The notes below the pieces were generated by a model. It searched no databases. It was not told the origin of the DNA and saw only the letters and a list, made by a program, of their open reading frames with translations. This document shows, one piece after another, positions 1-6,552 of a stretch of 19,166 nt of DNA (positions within the stretch are counted from its first letter, which is position 1; every line of letters starts with the position of its first letter). The stretch spans positions 36,561 to 55,726 of the forward strand of contig DCJC01000038.1 of the NCBI GenBank assembly GCA_002317355.1, written 5' to 3'. Made by a program: the position numbers and the translations under genes. Origin of the DNA: Prevotellaceae bacterium UBA1710. GTDB taxonomy: Bacteria > Bacteroidota > Bacteroidia > Bacteroidales > Bacteroidaceae.

Positions 1-3
1 GTA

Positions 4-107
4 CTGGCTTCCAGCCAGCAAGAGGAGTATTTAGTCGCATTATCCGTAGGCATACTCTCCTGCGTCGATTATGCCCACGGTTACTCAAAGTGTTGGCTTC
101 CAGCCAA
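4..107. repeat. Dyad-rich region with duplicated hairpin
   Basis: Two almost identical short palindromes stand 89 bp apart: CTGGCTTCCAGCCAG at 4-18 and TTGGCTTCCAGCCAA at 93-107, each a 6-bp stem with a TCC loop. Between them lie two further overlapping arms: GAGTAT at 25-30 with ATACTC at 52-57, and CCGTAGGCAT at 44-53 with ATGCCCACGG at 71-80 (9 of 10 paired, the exception a possible G-U). The arms overlap, so they are mutually exclusive. With a candidate minus-strand promoter at 122-152, this could be the structured leader of a gene beyond the left edge. That role is inference. Confidence 0.5.
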
Positions 108-121
108 TTGTTTAGCATTTC

Positions 122-152
122 CAAAGGTAGGAAAGTTCAGTCACTTAATCAA
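122..152 (-). promoter_or_regulatory. Candidate promoter reading out of the left edge
   Basis: On the minus strand TACCTTTG (122-129) matches the Bacteroidota -7 box TAnnTTTG. A TTG triplet (150-152) lies 20 bp upstream, in the -33 position, but the -33 match is only partial. Transcription would run left through the hairpin-rich segment 4-107. Confidence 0.35.
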
Positions 153-180
153 TATTTTGCCGTAAAAACAGACAAAAAAA
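148..180. repeat. Dispersed repeat, copy 1
   Basis: About 33 bp centred on TTTTGCCGTAAAAACAGAC closely matches 4562-4595, with a few substitutions and one A of length difference. Copy 2 sits inside the large palindromic element between the ACT and PFL-like genes. In this copy the minus-strand T-rich part forms the tail of the ddh terminator. Confidence 0.7.
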
Positions 181-208
181 TCCTCCTCACGATTTTGTCG
201 CAAGGAGG
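174..208 (-). terminator. Rho-independent terminator of ddh
   Basis: On the minus strand, arms at 203-208 and 182-187 (CCTCCT paired with AGGAGG) enclose a second CGA/TCG stem (190-192 and 198-200) and are followed directly by a run of seven T. It lies about 65 bp beyond the ddh stop codon. A T-rich stretch on the other side (211-217) could let it act in both directions. Confidence 0.7.
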
Positions 209-219
209 TATATTTTTTA

Positions 220-268
220 GTGAGGAGTGAGGACGCTTGCCAGAGCAAGAACTCCTAACTCCTAACTA
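220..268. repeat. Short purine/pyrimidine repeat tract
   Basis: GTGAGGAGTGAGGA at 220-233 and a doubled CTCCTAA unit near 250-266 are short direct repeats just downstream of the ddh stop. Their role is unknown. Confidence 0.35.
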
Positions 269-272
269 AATA

Positions 273-1172
273 TTACACGAGATGTGCGATAAGGCTCTCA
301 CGATCACCTGGGAGCATATCGATTACAGGAATCTCGATCATGGTGTAGCAACCTGGCTGCTGCTTGAGTGAAGCACGAGCTACGTTTACGAGAACCTGAG
401 CTGTAAGAGCAGGGTTGTTGATCTTCATGTTGAACTCGAAGAGCTGGTTGTGTGTCTTACCACTTACACCCTTACGAGTGAGGTTTACACCATGACCAAC
501 GTCATTGAGTGCGTCAACGCTCTCTACCTGGAATACGTGAGTCTCGTCGCTTGCGAAATATGGGTCAGCCTTGATAGCCTTTGTAACCTCAGCGAGGTCA
601 GCACCCTCTTCGAGCTCTACATATACCATACGGCGGTGAATACCCTCACCTACAGGAATTGTCATAGAAAGAGCATCCTTAACGCCAGCCTTAGAGCGAA
701 CACATACAGAGTGACCCATAGAACGACCAGGACCGAAGTTTGTATATGAAAGCCCCTTAGGAGCAAGGCTCTGCATGAGTGTACGAACGATTGAGTCAGA
801 ACCAGGATCCCAACCTGCAGAGATGATAGCTACTGTGCCGTTGTCCTTAGCTACTGGCATGAGGGCTGCACGATAATCGAGAATGCTTGTGTGAATATCG
901 AATGAGTCAACGGTATTGATACCCATTGCGAGAATCTTCTTAGCATATTCCTCACATGAACGTGTTGGAGTTGCAAGAATTGCTACGTCAACGTCCTTGA
1001 GCTCAGTGATATCCTTAACTACATCATACTGTGCAAGTTCTGCAGGCTTGTTCTCTGCGCCATTACGACGTACAACGCCAGCGATTTCGAAATCCTCAGA
1101 AGCCTCAAGAGCCTCAATGGTGTACTTACCGATGTTACCGTAACCTACTACGGCTGCTCTAATCTTTTTCAT
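273..1172 (-). CDS. ddh: meso-diaminopimelate D-dehydrogenase
   Basis: This 299-residue protein matches the NADPH-dependent dehydrogenase that converts tetrahydrodipicolinate to meso-diaminopimelate in one step, feeding lysine and peptidoglycan synthesis in the cytoplasm. A Rossmann signature GYGNIG is at residues 10-15, followed by the family-typical VVRRNG near 33-38. Further landmarks are DSFDIH near 89-94, SAGWDPGSDS near 118-127 and GHGVNLTRKG near 226-235. The length is normal and the ATG start puts the nucleotide-binding fold at the extreme N-terminus. The gene is isolated by 375 bp from its upstream neighbour, with a -7 box about 107 bp upstream and a terminator downstream, so it is probably transcribed alone. 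A 59-bp repeat shared with another gene's leader lies 30 bp before the ATG. Assignment is from recognised family sequence. Confidence 0.95.
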   Translation of the reverse strand: MKKIRAAVVGYGNIGKYTIEALEASEDFEIAGVVRRNGAENKPAELAQYDVVKDITELKDVDVAILATPTRSCEEYAKKILAMGINTVDSFDIHTSILDYRAALMPVAKDNGTVAIISAGWDPGSDSIVRTLMQSLAPKGLSYTNFGPGRSMGHSVCVRSKAGVKDALSMTIPVGEGIHRRMVYVELEEGADLAEVTKAIKADPYFASDETHVFQVESVDALNDVGHGVNLTRKGVSGKTHNQLFEFNMKINNPALTAQVLVNVARASLKQQPGCYTMIEIPVIDMLPGDRESLIAHLV

Positions 1173-1202
1173 TTTTGTTTGGTTTATATTGGTTGTTTAA
1201 AA

Positions 1203-1261
1203 TATTTACTATTTGACTATCTACTATTTACTATTTATTTTAGTATTTAAATATTTAATCA
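1203..1261. repeat. 59-bp leader repeat, copy at ddh
   Basis: AT-rich sequence built from TTTACTATT-type units, 57 of 59 bases identical to 5050-5108 and sharing its first half with 4334-4366. It lies in the untranslated leader of ddh, starting 30 bp upstream of the ATG and downstream of the -7 box. Confidence 0.9.
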
Positions 1262-1278
1262 ATTTGCAAAAAGCGATG

Positions 1279-1286
1279 CAAAGGTA
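1279..1286 (-). promoter_or_regulatory. Promoter -7 box of ddh
   Basis: TACCTTTG on the minus strand fits the Bacteroidota -7 consensus TAnnTTTG and is followed by GCATCG, as at 17115-17122. No TTTG is found 19-21 bp upstream. That position falls inside the left arm of the 108-bp inverted repeat, so the promoter may depend on an activator or be altered by the element. Confidence 0.55.
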
Positions 1287-1295
1287 TAAAAAAAA

Positions 1296-1403
1296 TGTCA
1301 AGATTTACGGTTCTTGAGAAAAATTCTTATCATTTTGTCAGCATTTCTTTCAAATCATAAGAATATTAACATATTTTTCGTCTCGAAACCGTAATTCTTG
1401 ACA
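1296..1403. repeat. 108-bp inverted repeat upstream of ddh
   Basis: The terminal arms at 1296-1312 and 1387-1403 are 17 bp long and pair at 16 of 17 positions; the right arm is AACCGTAATTCTTGACA. Inside, ATTCTTAT (1323-1330) and ATAAGAAT (1357-1364) continue the symmetry with a bulge. No target-site duplication is evident. The left arm covers the -33 region of the ddh promoter. It could be a small MITE, a large operator or a transcript-end hairpin. Confidence 0.75.
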
Positions 1404-1421
1404 CTTTATAGTCTATAAGAT

Positions 1422-1439
1422 TACAGATTGTTATCTGTA
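1422..1439. repeat. Short perfect hairpin
   Basis: TACAGAT (1422-1428) and ATCTGTA (1433-1439) form a 7-bp stem around a TGTT loop in the gap between the pseudokinase gene and ddh. There is no U-tract; the role is unknown. Confidence 0.5.
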
Positions 1440-1502
1440 TGAGGATTTAAGGTTGGAAGGTGGTAGGGGGCGCAATCCTGAAGGTAAACCTTTTTAACAA
1501 TG

Positions 1503-1522
1503 CCCTGCCGAAAACGGCAGGG
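1503..1522 (-). terminator. GC-rich hairpin after the pseudokinase gene
   Basis: CCCTGCCG and CGGCAGGG form a perfect 8-bp stem with a four-base loop, 25 bp beyond the stop of the upstream gene. It sits where a terminator is expected, but no T-run follows on either strand, so it may instead protect an mRNA 3' end. Confidence 0.4.
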
Positions 1523-1547
1523 AACGGTGGCTGCGCCGAGTACGAAC

Positions 1548-2918
1548 CTAGCAATGCAACTCAACAACAAAGCGAGTGCCTTGTGCAAACTCCTCGTCAA
1601 GACGAAGAACGCCATTGAGTTTATAGGCAACAAGTCCGCAAGTTGGAAGGGTCATACCGTCATCAACCGTGAGGTCCTTGACTTCAGAGAATGCCTGGAA
1701 GATTGTCTCTCGCTTATCCTCCGGAATCTTCAAGCCGATACCTGTCACGATGAAGTTACCGGTATGAGGATTACGCTTCTTGAACTCAAGACTGATGCGC
1801 TCTGTATCGCTACTCTTCGCCAATTCCTTGATGAGATTAACAAGAAGTTGCTTCAAGGCTTCCTCATTTGATGGGAATGTGATGCCATGAGCATCCATCT
1901 TGATAGGAAGATCGCTCTTGATGCTCTCCTTAGCCTCATCAACAACATCCTTGCAAAGACGCTCCATGTTAAGGTCATACTGCTCATAGTAATCCTCACG
2001 GGTATTCTCAAGAGCCATATAATCCTTGATGTGCTGCATGAAGTTTTGAAGAGCAACAACCTGCTGTTTGTCTCCACGAGCAATAGCTTCCAATGAAGGG
2101 TTAATCTGGTCACCAATATTATTAATGAACAGACTCTTTTTCTCATTATTGTTATTAGCTATATCAAGACTATTATTCAACTTCTTGATTGTCAGCATAT
2201 TCTTGAATTTCAAGAACACGAAGAAAGCGAGAGCAAGTCCCAAACCTACAGCAATTATGATGAGCACGACAATAAAGCCCCATTGCACAGCAATCTTTGT
2301 TGCCTTGCTATCGATATCCTCCTGAGCCTCAGCATACTGAGCCTTAACGGCCTTAAGTTCGGCAGCAGCTCTGTCACTCGCAATAGAATCTTTCCATTGT
2401 GTGTACATCTTATCGAGCATACTTGCCATAAGAGAGTTTTCTTTACTCTTTGCCTCAGCCACCATGCTCTGGAAACACTTGTCGATACCATCATCGTCCT
2501 TACCCTTGGCACGGCTATTGAACACTTCCTTATAGCATTGAAGAGCAAGAGCAGAGTTGCCAGTCTTACCAGCATAAGAACCTTTGGCAATGAGCATATC
2601 CTCTATGACATCAGTCTTACCTGACTGACGAGCATAGGTCTCCATCTGCTGCATCTGAGCACGCGCATCATTCAGCTTGTTGATGCGTGAGTACATACGG
2701 AAGCGCTCTTTCGACACAAGATAATGGAGATCAGGATTTCCACTACCGATAGCAGCATCAAGTTCACGACATGTGGCAAAAGCCTCACGCCATTCCTGAT
2801 TCTGAGTCTGGCGGATACTGGTCTGAATGCCTCTTTCCACCTGCTGCTTCAAACTGCCTTGCGCCTGCATTGTGAGAACGCCACATGACAGCATAAATAA
2901 TAGAATTAGTTTTCGCAT
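1548..2918 (-). CDS. Membrane protein with degenerate histidine-kinase region
   Basis: This 456-residue protein starts with a Sec signal peptide (about residues 1-20). It continues with a helical, TPR-like extracytoplasmic region (about 25-180), a charged helix (about 180-208), one membrane segment (about 213-237) and a cytoplasmic part resembling the DHp and ATPase domains of hybrid-type sensors of Bacteroidota. The kinase hallmarks are eroded. The H-box equivalent reads GDQINPSL (269-276), with Asp where the phosphorylated His should be. The N-box QLLVNLIKELAK (357-368) keeps only one Asn, and the G1 position reads TGIGLKIP without its Asp. F-box-like IFQAF (407-411) and a final GTRFVVEL strand remain. 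The fold seems kept but catalysis is unlikely (inference). It follows the PFL-like gene by 19 bp, so the two are probably one transcript. No response regulator is nearby. Confidence 0.8.
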   Translation of the reverse strand: MRKLILLFMLSCGVLTMQAQGSLKQQVERGIQTSIRQTQNQEWREAFATCRELDAAIGSGNPDLHYLVSKERFRMYSRINKLNDARAQMQQMETYARQSGKTDVIEDMLIAKGSYAGKTGNSALALQCYKEVFNSRAKGKDDDGIDKCFQSMVAEAKSKENSLMASMLDKMYTQWKDSIASDRAAAELKAVKAQYAEAQEDIDSKATKIAVQWGFIVVLIIIAVGLGLALAFFVFLKFKNMLTIKKLNNSLDIANNNNEKKSLFINNIGDQINPSLEAIARGDKQQVVALQNFMQHIKDYMALENTREDYYEQYDLNMERLCKDVVDEAKESIKSDLPIKMDAHGITFPSNEEALKQLLVNLIKELAKSSDTERISLEFKKRNPHTGNFIVTGIGLKIPEDKRETIFQAFSEVKDLTVDDGMTLPTCGLVAYKLNGVLRLDEEFAQGTRFVVELHC

Positions 2919-2937
2919 CGTAGTATAGTTTTAGTTA

Positions 2938-4320
2938 TTAATTCTTGAATGAATGTATAGGTGCTGGGATTCTACCGCCACGATCTACGAAACGTGAACA
3001 GTCGAAGGTGTTGACAGGCATGATAGGAGCATAGCCGAGAAGACCACCAAACTCAACAGTATCACCAACTTTCTTACCGATTACTGGGATGATACGCACG
3101 GCAGTAGTCTTCTGATTAACCATACCGATAGCCGACTCATCAGCAATGATACCAGCAATAGTAGTTGCAGATGTATCGCCTGGGATAGCAATCATATCAA
3201 GGCCTACAGAGCAGACGCAAGTCATAGCCTCAAGTTTCTCAATAGTGAGAGCACCAGCATTAACGGCATCAATCATACCCTGATCCTCAGAAACAGGAAT
3301 GAAAGCACCTGAGAGTCCACCAACGTATGAACTTGCCATTACACCACCCTTCTTCACCTGATCATTGAGCATAGCAAGAGCGGCTGTTGTGCCAGGAGCA
3401 CCTGCATGCTCAACACCCATGCAATGAAGAATATCGGCAACAGAATCGCCAATAGCAGGTGTTGGAGCAAGTGAAAGGTCGATAATGCCGAATGGGATGC
3501 CAAGACGCTTTGAAGCTTCCTGAGCCACAAGCTGACCTACACGAGTAATCTTGAAGGCAGTCTTCTTGATTGTCTCACCAAGAGTCTCGAATGTTGCCAA
3601 GCCGCCATCACATCTCTTATCCATCTGCTCTAGAGCATACTTCACCACACCAGGGCCAGAAACACCAACATTGATGATGGCATCAGCCTCGCTGACACCA
3701 TGGAAGGCACCTGCCATGAATGGGTTATCATCAGGAGCATTGCAGAGAACAACAAGCTTCGCGCAACCTAACGAATCCGTATCCTTTGTCATCTCAGCTG
3801 TCTGGAGGATGATATCACCCATAAGACGCACAGCATCCATATTGATACCAGTCTTGGTGCTGCCAACATTAACGCTTGAGCAGATGCGCTCTGTGCATGC
3901 AAGTGCTTGAGGGATAGAACGGATGAGGAGTTCATCACTCTTTGTCATTCCCTTGCTCACGATAGCAGAATAGCCTCCGAGGAAGTTGACGCCAACCTCC
4001 TTTGCTGCCTTGTCGAGTGTCTTTGCTATCTGCACATAATCGGCCGGAATACGACAGCAAGCACCTCCCACCAAGGAGATTGGAGTGATGGAGATACGCT
4101 TGTTGACGATAGGGATAGCAAATTCACGGCTTATCTCTTCACCCGTCTTAACAAGGTCGCGGGCGAGGGTTGTTATCTTGTTATAGATCTTCTCGCATGT
4201 AACGTCCAATGACTTGTCAGCACAGTCGAGAAGACTGATGCCCATAGTGATGGTACGCACATCGAGATTCTCCTGCTCGATCATCTTATTGGTTTCGAGC
4301 ACTTCGGAAATATTAATCAT
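2938..4320 (-). CDS. PFL-like family protein (UPF0210)
   Basis: This 460-residue cytoplasmic protein belongs to the UPF0210 family, which is called PFL-like because its barrel resembles pyruvate formate-lyase; no glycyl-radical motif is visible. Seen in the sequence are ITPISLVGG near residue 77, FLGGYSA near 113, GVSGPGVV near 219 and the characteristic C-terminal tail GGRIPAPIHSFKN. Length is usual for the family and the ATG start is followed by the expected MINISEVLET. Its biochemical role is not established. In many bacteria the gene directly follows an ACT-domain UPF0237 gene, as in Streptococcus. Here that partner is present, but a 454-bp gap filled by a palindromic element separates them. 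The pseudokinase gene follows 19 bp downstream. A 33-bp piece of the leader repeat lies 13 bp before the start codon. Confidence 0.92.
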   Translation of the reverse strand: MINISEVLETNKMIEQENLDVRTITMGISLLDCADKSLDVTCEKIYNKITTLARDLVKTGEEISREFAIPIVNKRISITPISLVGGACCRIPADYVQIAKTLDKAAKEVGVNFLGGYSAIVSKGMTKSDELLIRSIPQALACTERICSSVNVGSTKTGINMDAVRLMGDIILQTAEMTKDTDSLGCAKLVVLCNAPDDNPFMAGAFHGVSEADAIINVGVSGPGVVKYALEQMDKRCDGGLATFETLGETIKKTAFKITRVGQLVAQEASKRLGIPFGIIDLSLAPTPAIGDSVADILHCMGVEHAGAPGTTAALAMLNDQVKKGGVMASSYVGGLSGAFIPVSEDQGMIDAVNAGALTIEKLEAMTCVCSVGLDMIAIPGDTSATTIAGIIADESAIGMVNQKTTAVRIIPVIGKKVGDTVEFGGLLGYAPIMPVNTFDCSRFVDRGGRIPAPIHSFKN

Positions 4321-4333
4321 AATGTCATTTAGG

Positions 4334-4366
4334 ATTTACTATTTGACGATTTACTATTTACTATTT
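4334..4366. repeat. Leader repeat, partial copy at the PFL-like gene
   Basis: These 33 bases are identical to 5051-5083, the first part of the 59-bp leader repeat. The match then stops and is replaced by the outer arm of the palindromic element, as if the element had interrupted the repeat. Confidence 0.85.
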
Positions 4367-4368
4367 GA

Positions 4369-4736
4369 CGTGAGTTCGACGAAGGTTCAGCTCGACGGCC
4401 GAAGGGGAAATCAATTTGCTTTCGCCTTCTAAAAAAACAAAAGAAAACCAAAGAAAACATTTTTCTATGTTTATAAATGTTTATAGATATTGAGGAGCAA
4501 CGCGACGACTTCTGAGATAGTCGCCTGACGGCTCAACATATAGAAACATAAATGAACATCAATCAACATTTTGCTGTAAAAAACAGACGAAAAATCAATA
4601 AAACAATTGTTTTCTCTTGTTTTACTTGGTTTTCTTTTGTTTTTTTAAAACGCGAAAGCAACTAATATAGTCCAATTTAAGCAGTTATTAATTACCTCCC
4701 TACGGTGGGTCTTCGACAAATCTCGTCGAACTCACG
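4369..4736. mobile_element. Nested palindromic (MITE-like) element
   Basis: Three layers of inverted symmetry share one centre region. Outer arms of 14 bp are perfect: CGTGAGTTCGACGA at 4369-4382 and its complement at 4723-4736. Middle arms of 43 bp at 4416-4458 and 4619-4661 agree at 39 positions; each ends with TTGCTTTCGC. Inner arms of 28 bp at 4467-4494 and 4532-4559 agree at 22. In the middle GCGAC (4502-4506) and GTCGC (4520-4524) form a hairpin. The right side also carries copy 2 of a dispersed repeat (4562-4595). No ORF with coding character is present, so any movement would need a transposase elsewhere. It fills the 454-bp gap between two genes normally adjacent. A role as a large transcribed hairpin is the main alternative. 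Confidence 0.65.
4562..4595. repeat. Dispersed repeat, copy 2
   Basis: Matches 148-180 in the same orientation, around TTTTGCTGTAAAAAACAGAC. It contains a small CTGT/ACAG hairpin and lies in the right half of the palindromic element. Confidence 0.7.
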
Positions 4737-4774
4737 ATTTTACAATTTATTTCTATATTTAATCATTTTATGAT

Positions 4775-5047
4775 TTAAATACGGTGCATCTTATCGAAGA
4801 TGTCTTCCAACTGGCACTTAACCTGCACGCCCATGTCAGAACCAATACCACCCAACTCAGTTGAAACTTTATCGAATGATTTGTTACACTTAGTCATATC
4901 GACGATCATCATCATATTGAAGAAGTCCTGAACGATTGTCTGACTGATATCGAGAATATTGATCTGACTATCTGCGAGATAGGTACAAACCTTGGCAATG
5001 ATACCTACTGTATCCTTACCTACTACTGTGATTATTGCGCGAGTCAT
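4775..5047 (-). CDS. ACT-domain protein (UPF0237)
   Basis: This 90-residue protein is a single ACT domain with little else. The N-terminal strand RAIITVVGKDTVGIIAKV (residues 3-20) is the usual ligand-binding strand-loop-helix of the family, with Gly at 10 and 15. A second half with ILDISQTIV and MMMIVDM strands follows. ACT domains bind amino acids or other small ligands and usually dimerise; this subfamily is thought to be regulatory, but its ligand is unknown. The size is normal and the ATG start leaves no room for an N-terminal extension. The gene normally sits next to the PFL-like gene, which lies downstream beyond the palindromic element. The 59-bp leader repeat begins 2 bp upstream of the ATG. 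dacB ends 72 bp upstream, so co-transcription with dacB is possible. Confidence 0.93.
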   Translation of the reverse strand: MTRAIITVVGKDTVGIIAKVCTYLADSQINILDISQTIVQDFFNMMMIVDMTKCNKSFDKVSTELGGIGSDMGVQVKCQLEDIFDKMHRI

Positions 5048-5049
5048 AT

Positions 5050-5108
5050 TATTTACTATTTGACGATTTACTATTTACTATTTATTTTAGTATTTAAATA
5101 TTTAATCA
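5050..5108. repeat. 59-bp leader repeat, copy at the ACT gene
   Basis: 57 of 59 bases match 1203-1261. It fills most of the 72-bp gap between dacB and the ACT-domain gene and begins 2 bp before the ATG, so the ribosome-binding region of this gene is made of repeat sequence. Confidence 0.9.
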
Positions 5109-5119
5109 TTTTCCAATTC

Positions 5120-6490
5120 CTACTGGCACATTGCGACACATACCCTATCTTGGAAAGTCTTTGCATTCGCACCTCTCAAGACTCCCTGATTGAGAATACA
5201 GAAAGCAAGGATATGACCGTTTGATGCCTTTGCATAGCCAGCAAGACTACTTACACAAGTCAAGGTGCCAGTCTTTGCCCTTACATTTCCTGCAGCCTTA
5301 GTTCCTTTCATACGCTTGGCAAGTGTGCCATCATAGCCAGCAAGAGGCAATGTTGGGCTCAAGTGATTATAAATGGTACTATTCTCGTATGCATAACGAA
5401 GAAAAGCGACCTCAAGTTCGGCTGTTATATAGTTATAGAGTGAGAGTCCAGAACCATCAGCCAATCGATAATGAGAAGGGTCTAAGCCCATCCTACGCAT
5501 AAGATTCTGTTCCTGTATCTTAGCTCCTGCAGCACGCGCAGGCTTGCCACGCAAGGATGCAAGGTGATAGAACATTGACTCTGCATAGAGGTTATCACTC
5601 TCTTTCATCATGCGACTAAGTATCTGGTCAATGCTATGCGCGCGCGAACATATAATATATGAAGCTGATGGAGCAATCTCATCAACAATTTCACCTTTGA
5701 GAACAACGCCCTGCTCATTGAGTTCTGAAAGGAGTTTCTCCATAAGTTGATCTTTACGTGAATAAACCAATGGAGAGAGTACCGGATTATCATCATCCCA
5801 GCACCAGCCTTCGCCGAGCAGATCTTTATCTTTGAATGAACGGTCAGCACAAAGATTTCCAGCTATGGTGTCAACACCAAGTTTCTTGAGTGATTCAACA
5901 AAAGCGATAAGGTCGTCTCTATTGAAACGTGGATCCATACCACCTACCACATAGACATTTCCATTGAGTGTATGCGTGGAATCTACTACCGCACCAGTAT
6001 GCTTGAGATAAGTCTTGAACTGATAAGAGCCTCCAAGCTTATCAATAGCAGTTATTGCCGTAAGCAGTTTCATTGTAGAGGCAGGACGTAAAGTCTGTTT
6101 CTCATTAACTGCATAAAGCAAGGAATCTGATGTGAGATCATAGACCATGAGTGCAAACTGTGACGTCTTTATCGTCTCGCTTTTCTTGAGAATAGTATCT
6201 ATACGAGCCCTGAGAGACTCTGGCCAAGGTAAAGTATCGTTGGCAAGAGTATCAGAAATAAGAGAATCTGCAACAAAGCCATCACTTGCGATAGAGTCGC
6301 CAAACGCATCTATTACATCTTCCTGAGGGAGTTGTTTCTGCTGAGGCACAACCTTTACTACATGTGCCTTTCGTCTCACCTTCTTCTTTCTGGGAACCTT
6401 ACCATCAATAGGTCCTGCCATAAAAAGAAGGCAAAGAACAGCGAGAAATCCCACGACAGGGGAAATAAGTATGTTATTCTTTCTTTTCAA
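5120..6490 (-). CDS. dacB: D-alanyl-D-alanine carboxypeptidase/endopeptidase (PBP4, S13)
   Basis: This 456-residue enzyme is a class C penicillin-binding protein that trims or cleaves peptidoglycan stem peptides in the periplasm. All three active-site motifs are present: SxxK as STMK with Ser138 and Lys141, SxN as SDN at 298-300, and KTG at 406-408. DGSGLS at 345-350 is also typical. A signal peptide or anchor spans about residues 1-25, with KRK before the hydrophobic run. A basic, Pro- and Asp-rich linker (about 31-90) precedes the catalytic domain and makes it somewhat unusual at the N-terminus. The start is uncertain: the codon at 6490 is TTG, and the first internal ATG (6421) would remove most of the signal. 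An ATG at 6552-6550, touching the nadB stop, would be in frame if the G8 tract had one more G. The gene follows nadB by 62 bp and is probably in its transcript. Confidence 0.9.
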   Translation of the reverse strand: MKRKNNILISPVVGFLAVLCLLFMAGPIDGKVPRKKKVRRKAHVVKVVPQQKQLPQEDVIDAFGDSIASDGFVADSLISDTLANDTLPWPESLRARIDTILKKSETIKTSQFALMVYDLTSDSLLYAVNEKQTLRPASTMKLLTAITAIDKLGGSYQFKTYLKHTGAVVDSTHTLNGNVYVVGGMDPRFNRDDLIAFVESLKKLGVDTIAGNLCADRSFKDKDLLGEGWCWDDDNPVLSPLVYSRKDQLMEKLLSELNEQGVVLKGEIVDEIAPSASYIICSRAHSIDQILSRMMKESDNLYAESMFYHLASLRGKPARAAGAKIQEQNLMRRMGLDPSHYRLADGSGLSLYNYITAELEVAFLRYAYENSTIYNHLSPTLPLAGYDGTLAKRMKGTKAAGNVRAKTGTLTCVSSLAGYAKASNGHILAFCILNQGVLRGANAKTFQDRVCVAMCQ

Positions 6491-6511
6491 ACTGTATTTT
6501 AGATTTTTATT

Positions 6512-6519
6512 CCCCCCCC
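6512..6519. repeat. Homopolymeric C8 (G8 on the coding strand)
   Basis: Eight C in a row in the nadB-dacB gap, read as G8 on the coding strand about 22 bp before the dacB TTG codon. A +1 change would place the ATG at 6552-6550 in frame with dacB and extend it by 21 residues; in the present state that frame stops at a TAA after 16 codons. Confidence 0.8.
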
Positions 6520-6552
6520 ACTCCGAGATAGAGAGGGAGGGATATGAAGCAT

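Noticed and set aside
450..749. Plus-strand open frame opposite ddh
   Set aside because: It lies wholly within the well-conserved ddh gene on the other strand and shows no family features.
4214..4432. Short plus-strand frame running into the palindromic element
   Set aside because: It starts antisense to the PFL-like gene and ends in repeat sequence; no coding signal.
6511..6542. C-rich/G-rich segment as a nadB terminator
   Set aside because: Pairing is imperfect and the downstream strand is A-rich rather than T-rich in the direction of transcription.
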